A stretch of 64,000 nucleotides of DNA. It comes from Woeseiaceae bacterium. GTDB taxonomy: Bacteria; Pseudomonadota; Gammaproteobacteria; Steroidobacterales; Woeseiaceae. The notes beneath the pieces were generated by a model that worked only from the letters and a program-made list of their open reading frames with translations, was not told where the DNA came from and searched no databases. The stretch covers positions 62,001-126,000 of the forward strand of contig JASJCQ010000003.1 in assembly GCA_030065915.1 (NCBI GenBank), in the 5' to 3' direction. Positions 17,701 to 25,365 of the stretch are shown piece by piece. Every line of letters begins with the position of its first letter. The stretch's first letter is position 1. A program made the position numbers and the translations under genes.

Positions 17701-18528
17701 CTAGCCGGATTCGCTCAGGAGCCTGCCCAGCAGCTCTCGAACCAGCTTCGCCGCGACCACGCTCGTGATGCCGGTCGGATCGACGGTCGGGTTCACTTCG
17801 ACGACGTCGGCGCCAATGACACGCGGCGCCGCGCAATTGGCAATGACGTCGAGAACCTGTCGAACACTCAGGCCTCCTGGCTCAGGATGTGAGACGCCCG
17901 GCGCATAGGCCGGGTCCAATCCGTCGACATCGACAGAGATGTAGAGGGGCGAGTCAAAGCGAAGCTCGGGTCCGGGCCCGTGCGACCATGGCGGATGCAC
18001 CTCAACGTCATACTGCTCCACCATCGCGGCCTGATCGGGCCCGTAACTTCGAATACCGACCTGCACGAGCCGATCGACGAGGCCTTCCTCCGCGATCCGC
18101 GCCATCGGGCTCGCATGAGACCAGGGATTGCCCTGGAAGTCCGGATACAGGTCCGGATGGGCATCGACGTGCAACAGGCTGATCGGCCCGTGGACAGCGG
18201 CAACGGCGCGGATGATCGGGTAGGTGACGGCGTGGTCACCGCCGAGCAGAACGAGCCGGTCAGTCGTTGCCAGTGCATTCGCGACGCCCTGCTCGATGAC
18301 GTCGATCGGAGCTCGCGTCCCCGTCTCGTCGGGAATATCGAGGTCGCCGTGGTCGACGACCTGATCGCTGGGCCAGACCTTGTAGCCAGTCTCGCTGTAG
18401 GCGTTGGCCGATTCTGATGACAGCGCCGAACGAATCTTCGGCGGCGCCTCGGCAGGCCCTCGCTTGAAACTCGAATTGGCGTCGAAGCCGATGCCGAGGA
18501 CCCCGACCGCGGCAGTCGCTACGTTCAT
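17701..18528 (-). CDS. Arginase/agmatinase-family ureohydrolase
   Basis: The Mn-binding ureohydrolase motifs are complete: GGDHAVTYP, LHVDAHPDLY and SVDVDGLDPAYAPGVSHPEPGG. These enzymes hydrolyse arginine, agmatine or related guanidino compounds to urea. I start at the ATG at 18528 (MNVATAAVGVLGIG), which gives 275 residues with the usual beta-strand start; the frame extends to 18666 with unfamily-like sequence. The substrate cannot be told from the motif alone. It lies upstream of nqrA with a gap of about 150 bp and appears to be a separate unit. Confidence 0.85.
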   Translation of the reverse strand: MNVATAAVGVLGIGFDANSSFKRGPAEAPPKIRSALSSESANAYSETGYKVWPSDQVVDHGDLDIPDETGTRAPIDVIEQGVANALATTDRLVLLGGDHAVTYPIIRAVAAVHGPISLLHVDAHPDLYPDFQGNPWSHASPMARIAEEGLVDRLVQVGIRSYGPDQAAMVEQYDVEVHPPWSHGPGPELRFDSPLYISVDVDGLDPAYAPGVSHPEPGGLSVRQVLDVIANCAAPRVIGADVVEVNPTVDPTGITSVVAAKLVRELLGRLLSESG

Positions 18529-18720
18529 GATTTTCAGCACCCCCGATACCGTGTCGTGAGAGCATAGGGCAATGCGCGAAACATGCACAGCCGTGGCTGA
18601 TCGCCTTGAGGCCTGCGTCCGAGACAGGACCATTCCGGCCGGCGACGGCATACTATCTCGAGACAAACCGACGCCGGCGGCTTACCGGCGGAGTCGGTGT
18701 TAGCGCTGGGAGGATGACTC

Positions 18721-19101
18721 GTGTGGTACCGCATCGCCGCTGACCTGATATTGCTCATTCACGTCGCATTCGTGCTGTTCGTCGTGCTTGGGCTCATCGC
18801 GATTCTCACAGGCGGCTGGCTTAAGTGGTCCTGGGTCCGCAATCGATGGTTTCGGATCCTCCACCTGGTCGCGATCGGAGTCGTTGTGCTGCAGGCCTGG
18901 CTGGGCCGGCTGTGTCCGCTGACAATCTGGGAGATGGCGCTACGTGCGAAGGCCGGCGATGCAACGTACGAAGGCGCGTTCATCGCGCATTGGCTCCAGT
19001 CGTTGCTGTACTACAACGCGCCGATGTGGGTGTTCGCCGTTGCTTACACGGCGTTCGGCTTGCTGGTTGTGCTGAGCTGGTTCCTGGTGCGGCCGCGATG
19101 A
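18721..19101 (+). CDS. DUF2784 integral membrane protein
   Basis: A 126-residue protein with three or four membrane helices. The family signature LQAWLGRLCPLTIWEMALR sits in the middle and YYNAPMWVFAVAYT near the end. The start is a GTG with a strong GGGAGG ribosome site. The family has no known function. It is divergent from the ureohydrolase gene. Confidence 0.85.
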   Translation: MWYRIAADLILLIHVAFVLFVVLGLIAILTGGWLKWSWVRNRWFRILHLVAIGVVVLQAWLGRLCPLTIWEMALRAKAGDATYEGAFIAHWLQSLLYYNAPMWVFAVAYTAFGLLVVLSWFLVRPR

Positions 19102-19143
19102 ACTGACTGAGAGACCGGCAACGACGTGATTGACTGAGAAAGC

Positions 19144-20424
19144 TCAGTCGCCGACCTTCTCATAGACGCGCACGTAGTCGATCGACATCTTTTGCGGGAA
19201 GATGCTGTCGTCGATCGGACCACCGGCCCTGCCCCATGCGCCGCCGACGGCGACGTTCATGATCAGGTGGAAGGGCTTGTCGTACGGCCACGACTCCCAG
19301 CCGTTGCCCTCGTTCATGTAGGTGAAGTAGTGCTTGTCGTCGACGAAGATGTCGATGCGCTCGGGCGACCACTCCATCGCATACACGTGGTAGTTCTTGT
19401 CGACGTCTTCCAGGAGGACGCGGCCCTTCCGCTGTTCCCACTTCAACCAGTAGTAGGCCTCGTTGTGCACGGTGCCGTGTACGTGGCCCATCTCGTAGCC
19501 GACGTGTTCCATGATGTCGATCTCGCCGGACTTGGGCCAGGCGTCGCAGGTTTCGCTGCCCTGCCAGTCCTCGCCTTCCTCGCAGGTCGTCGCATAGAAG
19601 AACGGGTCGCTCGGCAGCATCCAGATCGCAGCCCAGCTGCCCTGTCCGCGCGGCAGCTTCGCTCGAATCTCGAAGCGCCCGTACAGGAAGTCGCCTTTCT
19701 TCATCGAATGCACGCGGCCGGACGTGTAGTGAGCGCCCTCGTAGTCTTCCCGGTGCGCCTCGATGACGAGATGGCCATCTTCGACTCGCAGGTTCTTCTC
19801 GCGCGCCGTGTAGGCCTGGTCTTCGTCGTTGACCTTGCGCGGCGCCCAGACGTCGGGCTCCCACTTCTCCGGATCCGGCTGGCCCTCGTAGTCGAACTCA
19901 TCGTTCCAAACCAGCTTCCATTCCGGGGACGGCCGGTTCTTGTGGCGGACCTCGAGTGCGCTCAATACCGGCTGCATTGATCGTGCCTCGAAGGCGATCT
20001 CGAGCTTACCGTTCGTGACCTCGACGTTCGGCACGGTGATGGTCAGCGCCGAGTGGATCTTGCCGTCACGCGACTTCGTGATGTCGAGCCAGTGGATGCG
20101 GCGCTCGCCCTGGACGATCGCATCGAACAGTCGCACCCCGCCGTGAAGGTCATGCGGCTCGGCGAAATGAAACGTTACGTCGTAGACGTCGTTCTCGAGC
20201 GGCCGGGATATGCGTATGTCGCCCTCGCGATAGGACCGGTACAACTCCGGATCCTGCGAGCCCTTGACCTCGTGCATCGTGCCGATCTCGCCGCCCTCGA
20301 CGAATTCCTCGGCTTCAAACGCGGTCCCGTCCATGCCGACATAAGCCGGCCCTCCGACGTTGATCGCCCAGACCAGGTCCGTTTCTGTTTCGGGTGCTGC
20401 TTCGATCAGTGCGTTCTGTTTCAT
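19144..20424 (-). CDS. GH16 beta-glucanase with N-terminal malectin domain, no signal peptide
   Basis: From the ATG at 20424 the product is 426 residues. An N-terminal malectin-like carbohydrate-binding domain (about 18-160, VWAINVGGPAYVG...) precedes a GH16 domain. The GH16 catalytic EIDIME motif is present (E301, D303, E306), with upstream aromatic substrate residues (GSWAAIWMLP). GH16 enzymes of this type cleave beta-1,3 or mixed-linked glucans such as laminarin. It is the last gene of the left arm of the glucan locus, 73 bp after a halogenase-like gene. There is no signal peptide from this start or the longer frame, which is unusual for the family. Confidence 0.85.
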   Translation of the reverse strand: MKQNALIEAAPETETDLVWAINVGGPAYVGMDGTAFEAEEFVEGGEIGTMHEVKGSQDPELYRSYREGDIRISRPLENDVYDVTFHFAEPHDLHGGVRLFDAIVQGERRIHWLDITKSRDGKIHSALTITVPNVEVTNGKLEIAFEARSMQPVLSALEVRHKNRPSPEWKLVWNDEFDYEGQPDPEKWEPDVWAPRKVNDEDQAYTAREKNLRVEDGHLVIEAHREDYEGAHYTSGRVHSMKKGDFLYGRFEIRAKLPRGQGSWAAIWMLPSDPFFYATTCEEGEDWQGSETCDAWPKSGEIDIMEHVGYEMGHVHGTVHNEAYYWLKWEQRKGRVLLEDVDKNYHVYAMEWSPERIDIFVDDKHYFTYMNEGNGWESWPYDKPFHLIMNVAVGGAWGRAGGPIDDSIFPQKMSIDYVRVYEKVGD

Positions 20425-20497
20425 ATCAGACTCACAAGCGTAATGGGTGAACGCCAACGGATATGTGTGGCGCCTTGACTGCCGGAAGCTGTGCTTC

Positions 20498-21982
20498 TCA
20501 GGCGGCGTTGGCCTTACAGTGCGTGTTGATGAAATCCAGGTGTGACGGTTGTTGCGCGACAAGACCGGAGATGCCGGTTCTCACTCTCGCGAACAGGTTC
20601 TTGAAGTCCTGCTCACTCATGTTGTCGACGAACGGGTGATAAGCCTCCGGGAGCAACCCCTGTCCAACCATGACCGCGATCCACGACGGCTCCGAGAAGA
20701 GCTCGTTGTTCTCGCGGAATATCTTGCCGGTCTCTCTGAACAGCCGAATCTTGTGCTTGAGCGATTCGGGCACGTCCATGTCGCGGCAGGCCTTCCAGTA
20801 GGGCGTGTCTGTCCTCTCGGTTACGTGGTAGTGGAGGATGATGAAGTCGCGAATGTACTCGATCTCCTGCTTCACGTCACGGTTAAATTGCTCGATTTCG
20901 ACCGGGTTGATACCGGCCGACGGGAACAGCTTGATGAAGCGAATAATGCTGTTCTGGATCAGGTGAATACTGGTCGACTCCAGGGGTTCCAGGAAGCCGC
21001 TGGACAGTCCCAGCGCGAGGCAGTTGCCGTTCCACTGCTTCAGCCTGCGGCCCGTCTTGAAGCGTATCGGTCTCGGATCGGTCAGCGGTTTGCCGTCGAG
21101 GTTGTTTAACAGCGTTTGGCGCGCCTCGTCGTCGGAAAGATACTCGCTCGAGTAGACAAGGCCGTTACCCACGCGCGACTGCAGCGGGATACGCCACTGC
21201 CAGCCGCAGGTCCTTGCCGTCGCGCGCGTGTAGGGCGTCGGCGGGCTTGTCGTCTCTGTCTGCACCGCGATCGCCCGGTCGCTCTTGAGCCACTGTCCCC
21301 AGTCTTCCCAGCCGGTCTCGAGCGCCTGTTCGATCAGGAGCCCCCGGAAACCGGAACAATCAATGAAGAAGTCACCCTCGATGACCTTGCCGGACTCGAG
21401 GGTCACGGACTGGATGAAACCGCTCTCGGGCTCACGCGTAACGTCGACGACCTTGCCTTCCGTGCGCGTGACGCCCTCCCCTTCGCTGATGCCACGCAGC
21501 AGCTTCGCGTACAGGCCGGCATCGAAATGATAGGCGTACGCCGCCTTGTGATCGCCGGTCTGCCCGAACTTGCCGGCGCGTCCGAGGGACGCCTCGTAGC
21601 TGAATTCGTCGAGTTGCGCCTTCTCGCCTTTTTGTTTCGCCTTGACCCAGTAGTGATGGAACTGCGCCGCCCACATGTCGGTCCCGAAACCGGCAAACGG
21701 GTGGAAGTAGCGCTCCCCGAGGTGCCCCCAGTTGCGAAACTCGATGCCGAGCTTGTACGTGCCGTTCACCGCTTTCATGAAGTCGGCTTCTTCGAGCTCG
21801 AGCAGCAGGTGCAGGTTGCGAATCGGCGGAATCGTGGCCTCGCCGACGCCGACAGTGCCGATCTCGTCGGACTCGATCAGCTCGATGTCGAGCACGTTAC
21901 CCATCGCCTTCGACAATGCCGCGGCGGCCATCCAGCCCGCGGTTCCGCCACCGATGATTCTTACTCTGTTGATGTCACTCAT
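20498..21982 (-). CDS. Tryptophan-halogenase-family flavoprotein, copy 1
   Basis: A 494-residue flavin-dependent halogenase homologue. It shows the FAD-binding GGGTAGW motif (11-17), Lys76 in the position of the catalytic lysine (TYKLGIEF), the halogenase WQWRIP motif (260-265) and a GFLEPLES motif (329-335) with the conserved Glu. All signatures for halogenation are therefore present. The neighbours are a cupin, SapC, a second homologue and a TonB receptor, not a natural-product cluster. Such genes recur beside TonB receptors in polysaccharide loci of Proteobacteria with unknown substrate. It starts 6 bp after the cupin gene. Confidence 0.88.
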   Translation of the reverse strand: MSDINRVRIIGGGTAGWMAAAALSKAMGNVLDIELIESDEIGTVGVGEATIPPIRNLHLLLELEEADFMKAVNGTYKLGIEFRNWGHLGERYFHPFAGFGTDMWAAQFHHYWVKAKQKGEKAQLDEFSYEASLGRAGKFGQTGDHKAAYAYHFDAGLYAKLLRGISEGEGVTRTEGKVVDVTREPESGFIQSVTLESGKVIEGDFFIDCSGFRGLLIEQALETGWEDWGQWLKSDRAIAVQTETTSPPTPYTRATARTCGWQWRIPLQSRVGNGLVYSSEYLSDDEARQTLLNNLDGKPLTDPRPIRFKTGRRLKQWNGNCLALGLSSGFLEPLESTSIHLIQNSIIRFIKLFPSAGINPVEIEQFNRDVKQEIEYIRDFIILHYHVTERTDTPYWKACRDMDVPESLKHKIRLFRETGKIFRENNELFSEPSWIAVMVGQGLLPEAYHPFVDNMSEQDFKNLFARVRTGISGLVAQQPSHLDFINTHCKANAA

Positions 21983-21988
21983 AAGGTC

Positions 21989-23002
21989 TTACCGATTGAG
22001 CTTGTTACGCAACGAGGCCCGGAGCTGCCGAGCGAGGTCATCACTAATATCACCGAGCACGCCCCTCCGCTGTTCCGGGATATGTGCGGCCGCCTGCTCC
22101 TTGTCGCCGAACACGTAGTGATCGAAGAACACCCGCCAGGCTTGGCGCTGCGGTTCCGGCAGGTCGCGAATACTCATCAATGCGTGAAGCAGCGCATCCA
22201 GCGGCGGTCCCATATGCCCTGGCACGTCCTGCCACCAGTGATTGATCAGGATATTGAATCGGTCGAGTCCCTGCACGTGATGCCACCACATCGCGGGAAT
22301 GTAAATCGCGTCGCCCGGCTCCATAACCACGGTCACAGCATGTCTCTGAGCCTCTTCGAATTTCGGGAAACGCGCGAGGTCCGGGTTGTCGAGATCGACG
22401 AGACTGATCGACTGGCCTGCCGGCGTGAAGTCAATAGGGCCTACATAGAGATTGTCGATCTGTTCCGGCGGGAACAACGTAAAACGGCGCTGGCCGGCGC
22501 AGACGCAGGCGATGTTCTCCATCGCATCGTAGTGAGGCGCCACCGTCGTCTGGTTGCCGATCCAGATGCGTACCGTCGGCTGCAGGTCACCATGCGGCAG
22601 GCTGTTCTCGTCGCTCAGGCCCGGCAGATAGTGATCGATCGACGTAGAGCCCACGTACAGTGTCGGCGCCTCGTCCCGTGTCGCCAACTCCGCGAGATCT
22701 TCGAGCACAGCGTCGAGCTGTCGTTTGGACTGGTTGAAATTGACGCGCTCGAGTTCGTCTGTGTAGAAGATTCGACCGCCGATCGGCTCGTCGGTCGAAA
22801 AGACCGTCACCGGCTTGTCGTCGTAGAAGCCCAGAAGGTAGTTGGAGATTTCCTGGACAGACGAACGGCTGTGCTGCACCAGCGGCCAATCCGCCACGGC
22901 ACCACGAAAGACGCAGGGCCCGTCCAGCCCGGATACAAAGGCGAGTAAATCGTCGGGGATGGGCCCCTCGTGTTCACGGATTGGCGCGCCGATGCCGGTC
23001 AT
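21989..23002 (-). CDS. Cupin-like (JmjC/Cupin_8 type) oxygenase homologue
   Basis: A 337-residue protein with the cupin_8/JmjC plan. The candidate metal-binding triad is H and D in APHYDAMEN plus a distal H in WWHHVQG after the PGDAIYIPAMWW turn. Other family features are RRFTLFPPEQ and a HWW segment. Relatives are Fe(II)/2-oxoglutarate hydroxylases, but many TonB-linked members have no known substrate. It overlaps the sapC stop by one base, so it is translationally coupled to the set. Confidence 0.82.
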   Translation of the reverse strand: MTGIGAPIREHEGPIPDDLLAFVSGLDGPCVFRGAVADWPLVQHSRSSVQEISNYLLGFYDDKPVTVFSTDEPIGGRIFYTDELERVNFNQSKRQLDAVLEDLAELATRDEAPTLYVGSTSIDHYLPGLSDENSLPHGDLQPTVRIWIGNQTTVAPHYDAMENIACVCAGQRRFTLFPPEQIDNLYVGPIDFTPAGQSISLVDLDNPDLARFPKFEEAQRHAVTVVMEPGDAIYIPAMWWHHVQGLDRFNILINHWWQDVPGHMGPPLDALLHALMSIRDLPEPQRQAWRVFFDHYVFGDKEQAAAHIPEQRRGVLGDISDDLARQLRASLRNKLNR

Positions 23003-23733
23003 TACTCACCGGTCAGCAATCGATTCTTTCTTTCGATCAACGTCTCGACGACCGGCAGCGATGCCAGCACCATGAAGATGCTCTGCAGGTGCCTGCCCTG
23101 GTGCAGCGTGTCCAGCGCCTCCGGTGTCAGCGCGCGGAAGCGGTCCTCGTTGATGATGAAGAGACCGGTCAGCGTCTGCTTCGATCCGTCCTTGAACTCG
23201 ACGTTGAGCTCGAGCGACTCGAGCAGTTCGAGGCCTTCCAGGACCTGCGAAAGCGCGCGGCTAGCCGTGTGGCCCTCGTTAATTGCATGCAAAACCGAAT
23301 TGATGCGCTCGAGAAACGGGCTTTCGCCACCTTGCGGCAGGAACACCGGGATGCCCTCGTCCTGGCTGACGCTCGGGTGGTCCATGTCGACGTGCACGAC
23401 CGGCACCTCTGTCGGGACTCCGTCCTCTTCCTGTTCCTGGAAGCCGATCAAAAACGGCTGGCGCTCCATGCTTAGAGGCATGTACTTCGCGGCCCAGCCG
23501 CCGTCCTGCAGGTACAGGTTCTCACCCTGTTCGAAACCGAGCAGGGCGACCGTATCGAAGTCACCGGTCTCGGCGTTCTTTAAAAAGAACAGCGGATACT
23601 CGCGCTGCGCAACGCTGAGCTCCATCGGGAACACGCGCGCGACGTTGTGATCGTATCCGGCACCGGGCTCGAAGCGGCGGTTAACCTTCAGGTCTTTGTG
23701 CGTGATGTTGTCGAGTAACTGGTGATTAGACAT
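23002..23733 (-). CDS. SapC-family protein
   Basis: A 243-residue soluble protein of the SapC family (PF07277), with the typical start (NHQLLDNITHKDLKVN...), FPMELSVAQREYPLFF and QPFLIGF segments and a conserved ALTPEALDTLHQ stretch near the C-terminus. The name comes from an S-layer-associated gene; its biochemical role is unknown. It lies between the second halogenase homologue and the cupin, an arrangement that recurs next to TonB receptors. Confidence 0.85.
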   Translation of the reverse strand: MSNHQLLDNITHKDLKVNRRFEPGAGYDHNVARVFPMELSVAQREYPLFFLKNAETGDFDTVALLGFEQGENLYLQDGGWAAKYMPLSMERQPFLIGFQEQEEDGVPTEVPVVHVDMDHPSVSQDEGIPVFLPQGGESPFLERINSVLHAINEGHTASRALSQVLEGLELLESLELNVEFKDGSKQTLTGLFIINEDRFRALTPEALDTLHQGRHLQSIFMVLASLPVVETLIERKNRLLTGE

Positions 23734-23752
23734 GAATGCTCTCTCGTCGCGC

Positions 23753-25294
23753 TCAGGCGACCGGCAACGCTTGTGAATTGATCCAGGCCAGCAAGTCCCG
23801 GTTGGGCCGGAGGTTCGACGCCAGCATGTCCGTTTTCTTCTGGTTGTCGGCGATCAGTTGGGCAGCCTTGCGCTCGTTTTTTACCTGCTCCCGACTGCTG
23901 CGCACCTGGGTCTCGAAGCCCATGCCGTACAACACGTACTGGTAACTGGCAGCCGAGAATACCTCGCCGAACTGAACGAAGTCACCGTGCCACGGCACCT
24001 GGTGGCGCCACAACTCTAGAAACTCGGCAAGGCTGTCCGGGATCGTCTCCGCTCGTCGGTTCTCGACCCAGAAATCCGAGTCGTCCCGCTTGCTTAGCAC
24101 GTAGTGCAGTTTCAGGAAGTCGATGATGCGGTCCCAGCGGTAGCTGAAGCGCTCGTTGAATCGTTTCGCGACGATGTCCATAGACCTGCGGTTCGCCGGC
24201 AGCTCCTCGCTGATCATGCGCGCTGACAGCTCGATCAGCACCAGGGCACTGGCCTCGAGCGGCTCGAGGAAGCCCCCGGATAAGCCGACGGCCACGCAGT
24301 TTCGGTGCCAGAACGTCTCGCGATGCCCCGATCGGATCGAGATTTTGCGCGGCTCGATGCTGCCGGGGTCCGGCGTGCCCGTCGTTTCGATGTAGCGACG
24401 CAGCACGGCCTCCGCCGCTGCTTCGGTCGTGTGTGCACTGCTATACGTGTAGCCGATGCCCCGGCGCGACGTCAGGCCGATATCCCAGATCCATCCGGCC
24501 TCGCGGGCGGTCGAGATGGTCTGCGAGGCTATGGGAGCGCTGTCCGACGCGTAGGGTACCTGTGAGGCAAGCGCCGTATCGTTAAACAGGATGTCATTGC
24601 AGTCGATGAACGGAATGCCGTAGTGCTCGCCGATCAGCAGCGACGCGAAGCCGGTGCAGTCGATGAACAGATCAGCGACCAGGTCGCCGTTCTGTGCCGT
24701 GCTGACGGACTCGACATCAGCATCAGGCTGGCCGTTGACGCTTGTCACGTGATCGAGGATGTGGAGCACGCCCAGCGTCTCGGTGCAGTGCCGTTGCAAG
24801 AGCCCGGCAAACTTGCCGGCATCCAGGTGGTAGCCGTAGTTCACGACGCCGGCAAACTCGGGCGTCGTCTCCTGCTTCGGCGACAGGCCCTCGTCGCAGA
24901 GTCGGCCCTGTGTGCTGACGACGTCAGCGAAACTGCGGTCAGACTCGTGCTGTTGCCAGAACGGCACCAGGTTGACGTTGTTGTAGCCGGCCGGTGCTGA
25001 AAACGGGTGATAGTAGTAGTCGGCGTCGTCGTTGATACGCCAGGCATTGAAGCGCGTCCCCTGCTTGAACGCCGCATGGCACTCGCGCAGGAACTCGGTC
25101 TCGGAGATGCCGATCTTCCTGAGGGTTGTTCGCATCGTCGGCCACGTGCCCTCGCCGACGCCGATCGTCTTGACGTCGGGGGACTCGACCAGCGTCACGC
25201 TGACTCCGGATCCTTGCCCATACTCGCTGGCCAGCAGTCCGGCGGTGAGCCAGCCGGCGCTGCCGCCGCCAACGATGACAATTTTCGTTTCCAT
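23753..25294 (-). CDS. Tryptophan-halogenase-family flavoprotein, copy 2 (altered WxWxIP motif)
   Basis: A 513-residue homologue with GGGSAGW (9-15), Lys77 in the catalytic lysine context (AAFKQGTRF) and the GFLEPLEAS motif. The halogenase WxWxIP motif reads WIWDIG here (268-273), with Gly in place of Pro. It is clearly diverged from the neighbouring copy, so the two probably act on different substrates or one has lost halogenation. It lies 19 bp before sapC and is separated from the TonB receptor gene by a strong hairpin, so its level may be set by read-through. Confidence 0.87.
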   Translation of the reverse strand: METKIVIVGGGSAGWLTAGLLASEYGQGSGVSVTLVESPDVKTIGVGEGTWPTMRTTLRKIGISETEFLRECHAAFKQGTRFNAWRINDDADYYYHPFSAPAGYNNVNLVPFWQQHESDRSFADVVSTQGRLCDEGLSPKQETTPEFAGVVNYGYHLDAGKFAGLLQRHCTETLGVLHILDHVTSVNGQPDADVESVSTAQNGDLVADLFIDCTGFASLLIGEHYGIPFIDCNDILFNDTALASQVPYASDSAPIASQTISTAREAGWIWDIGLTSRRGIGYTYSSAHTTEAAAEAVLRRYIETTGTPDPGSIEPRKISIRSGHRETFWHRNCVAVGLSGGFLEPLEASALVLIELSARMISEELPANRRSMDIVAKRFNERFSYRWDRIIDFLKLHYVLSKRDDSDFWVENRRAETIPDSLAEFLELWRHQVPWHGDFVQFGEVFSAASYQYVLYGMGFETQVRSSREQVKNERKAAQLIADNQKKTDMLASNLRPNRDLLAWINSQALPVA

Positions 25295-25312
25295 ATCGTT
25301 AATAGCAGAGAC

Positions 25313-25342
25313 AAAAAAGCCGCTGCCGGGGGAAGCAGCGGC
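25313..25342 (-). terminator. Intrinsic terminator after the TonB receptor gene
   Basis: On the minus strand GCCGCTGC, an 8-nt loop and GCAGCGGC are followed by six T. The 8-bp GC-rich stem is perfect. It lies 24 bp past the receptor stop and before the halogenase gene, so most transcripts would end here and the downstream genes would be expressed at a lower level. Confidence 0.85.
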
Positions 25343-25365
25343 TTTAATGTTACGACTTTACCGTC

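Noticed and set aside
21116..22948. 610-residue open frame on the plus strand
   Set aside because: It lies antisense to the halogenase homologue and cupin genes, is Arg/Val/Glu-rich and has no recognisable domain; it is a GC-rich shadow frame.
20498..25294. Halogenase genes as part of a natural-product cluster
   Set aside because: No polyketide, peptide synthetase, prenyltransferase or similar gene is nearby; the context is a TonB receptor and glycosidases.
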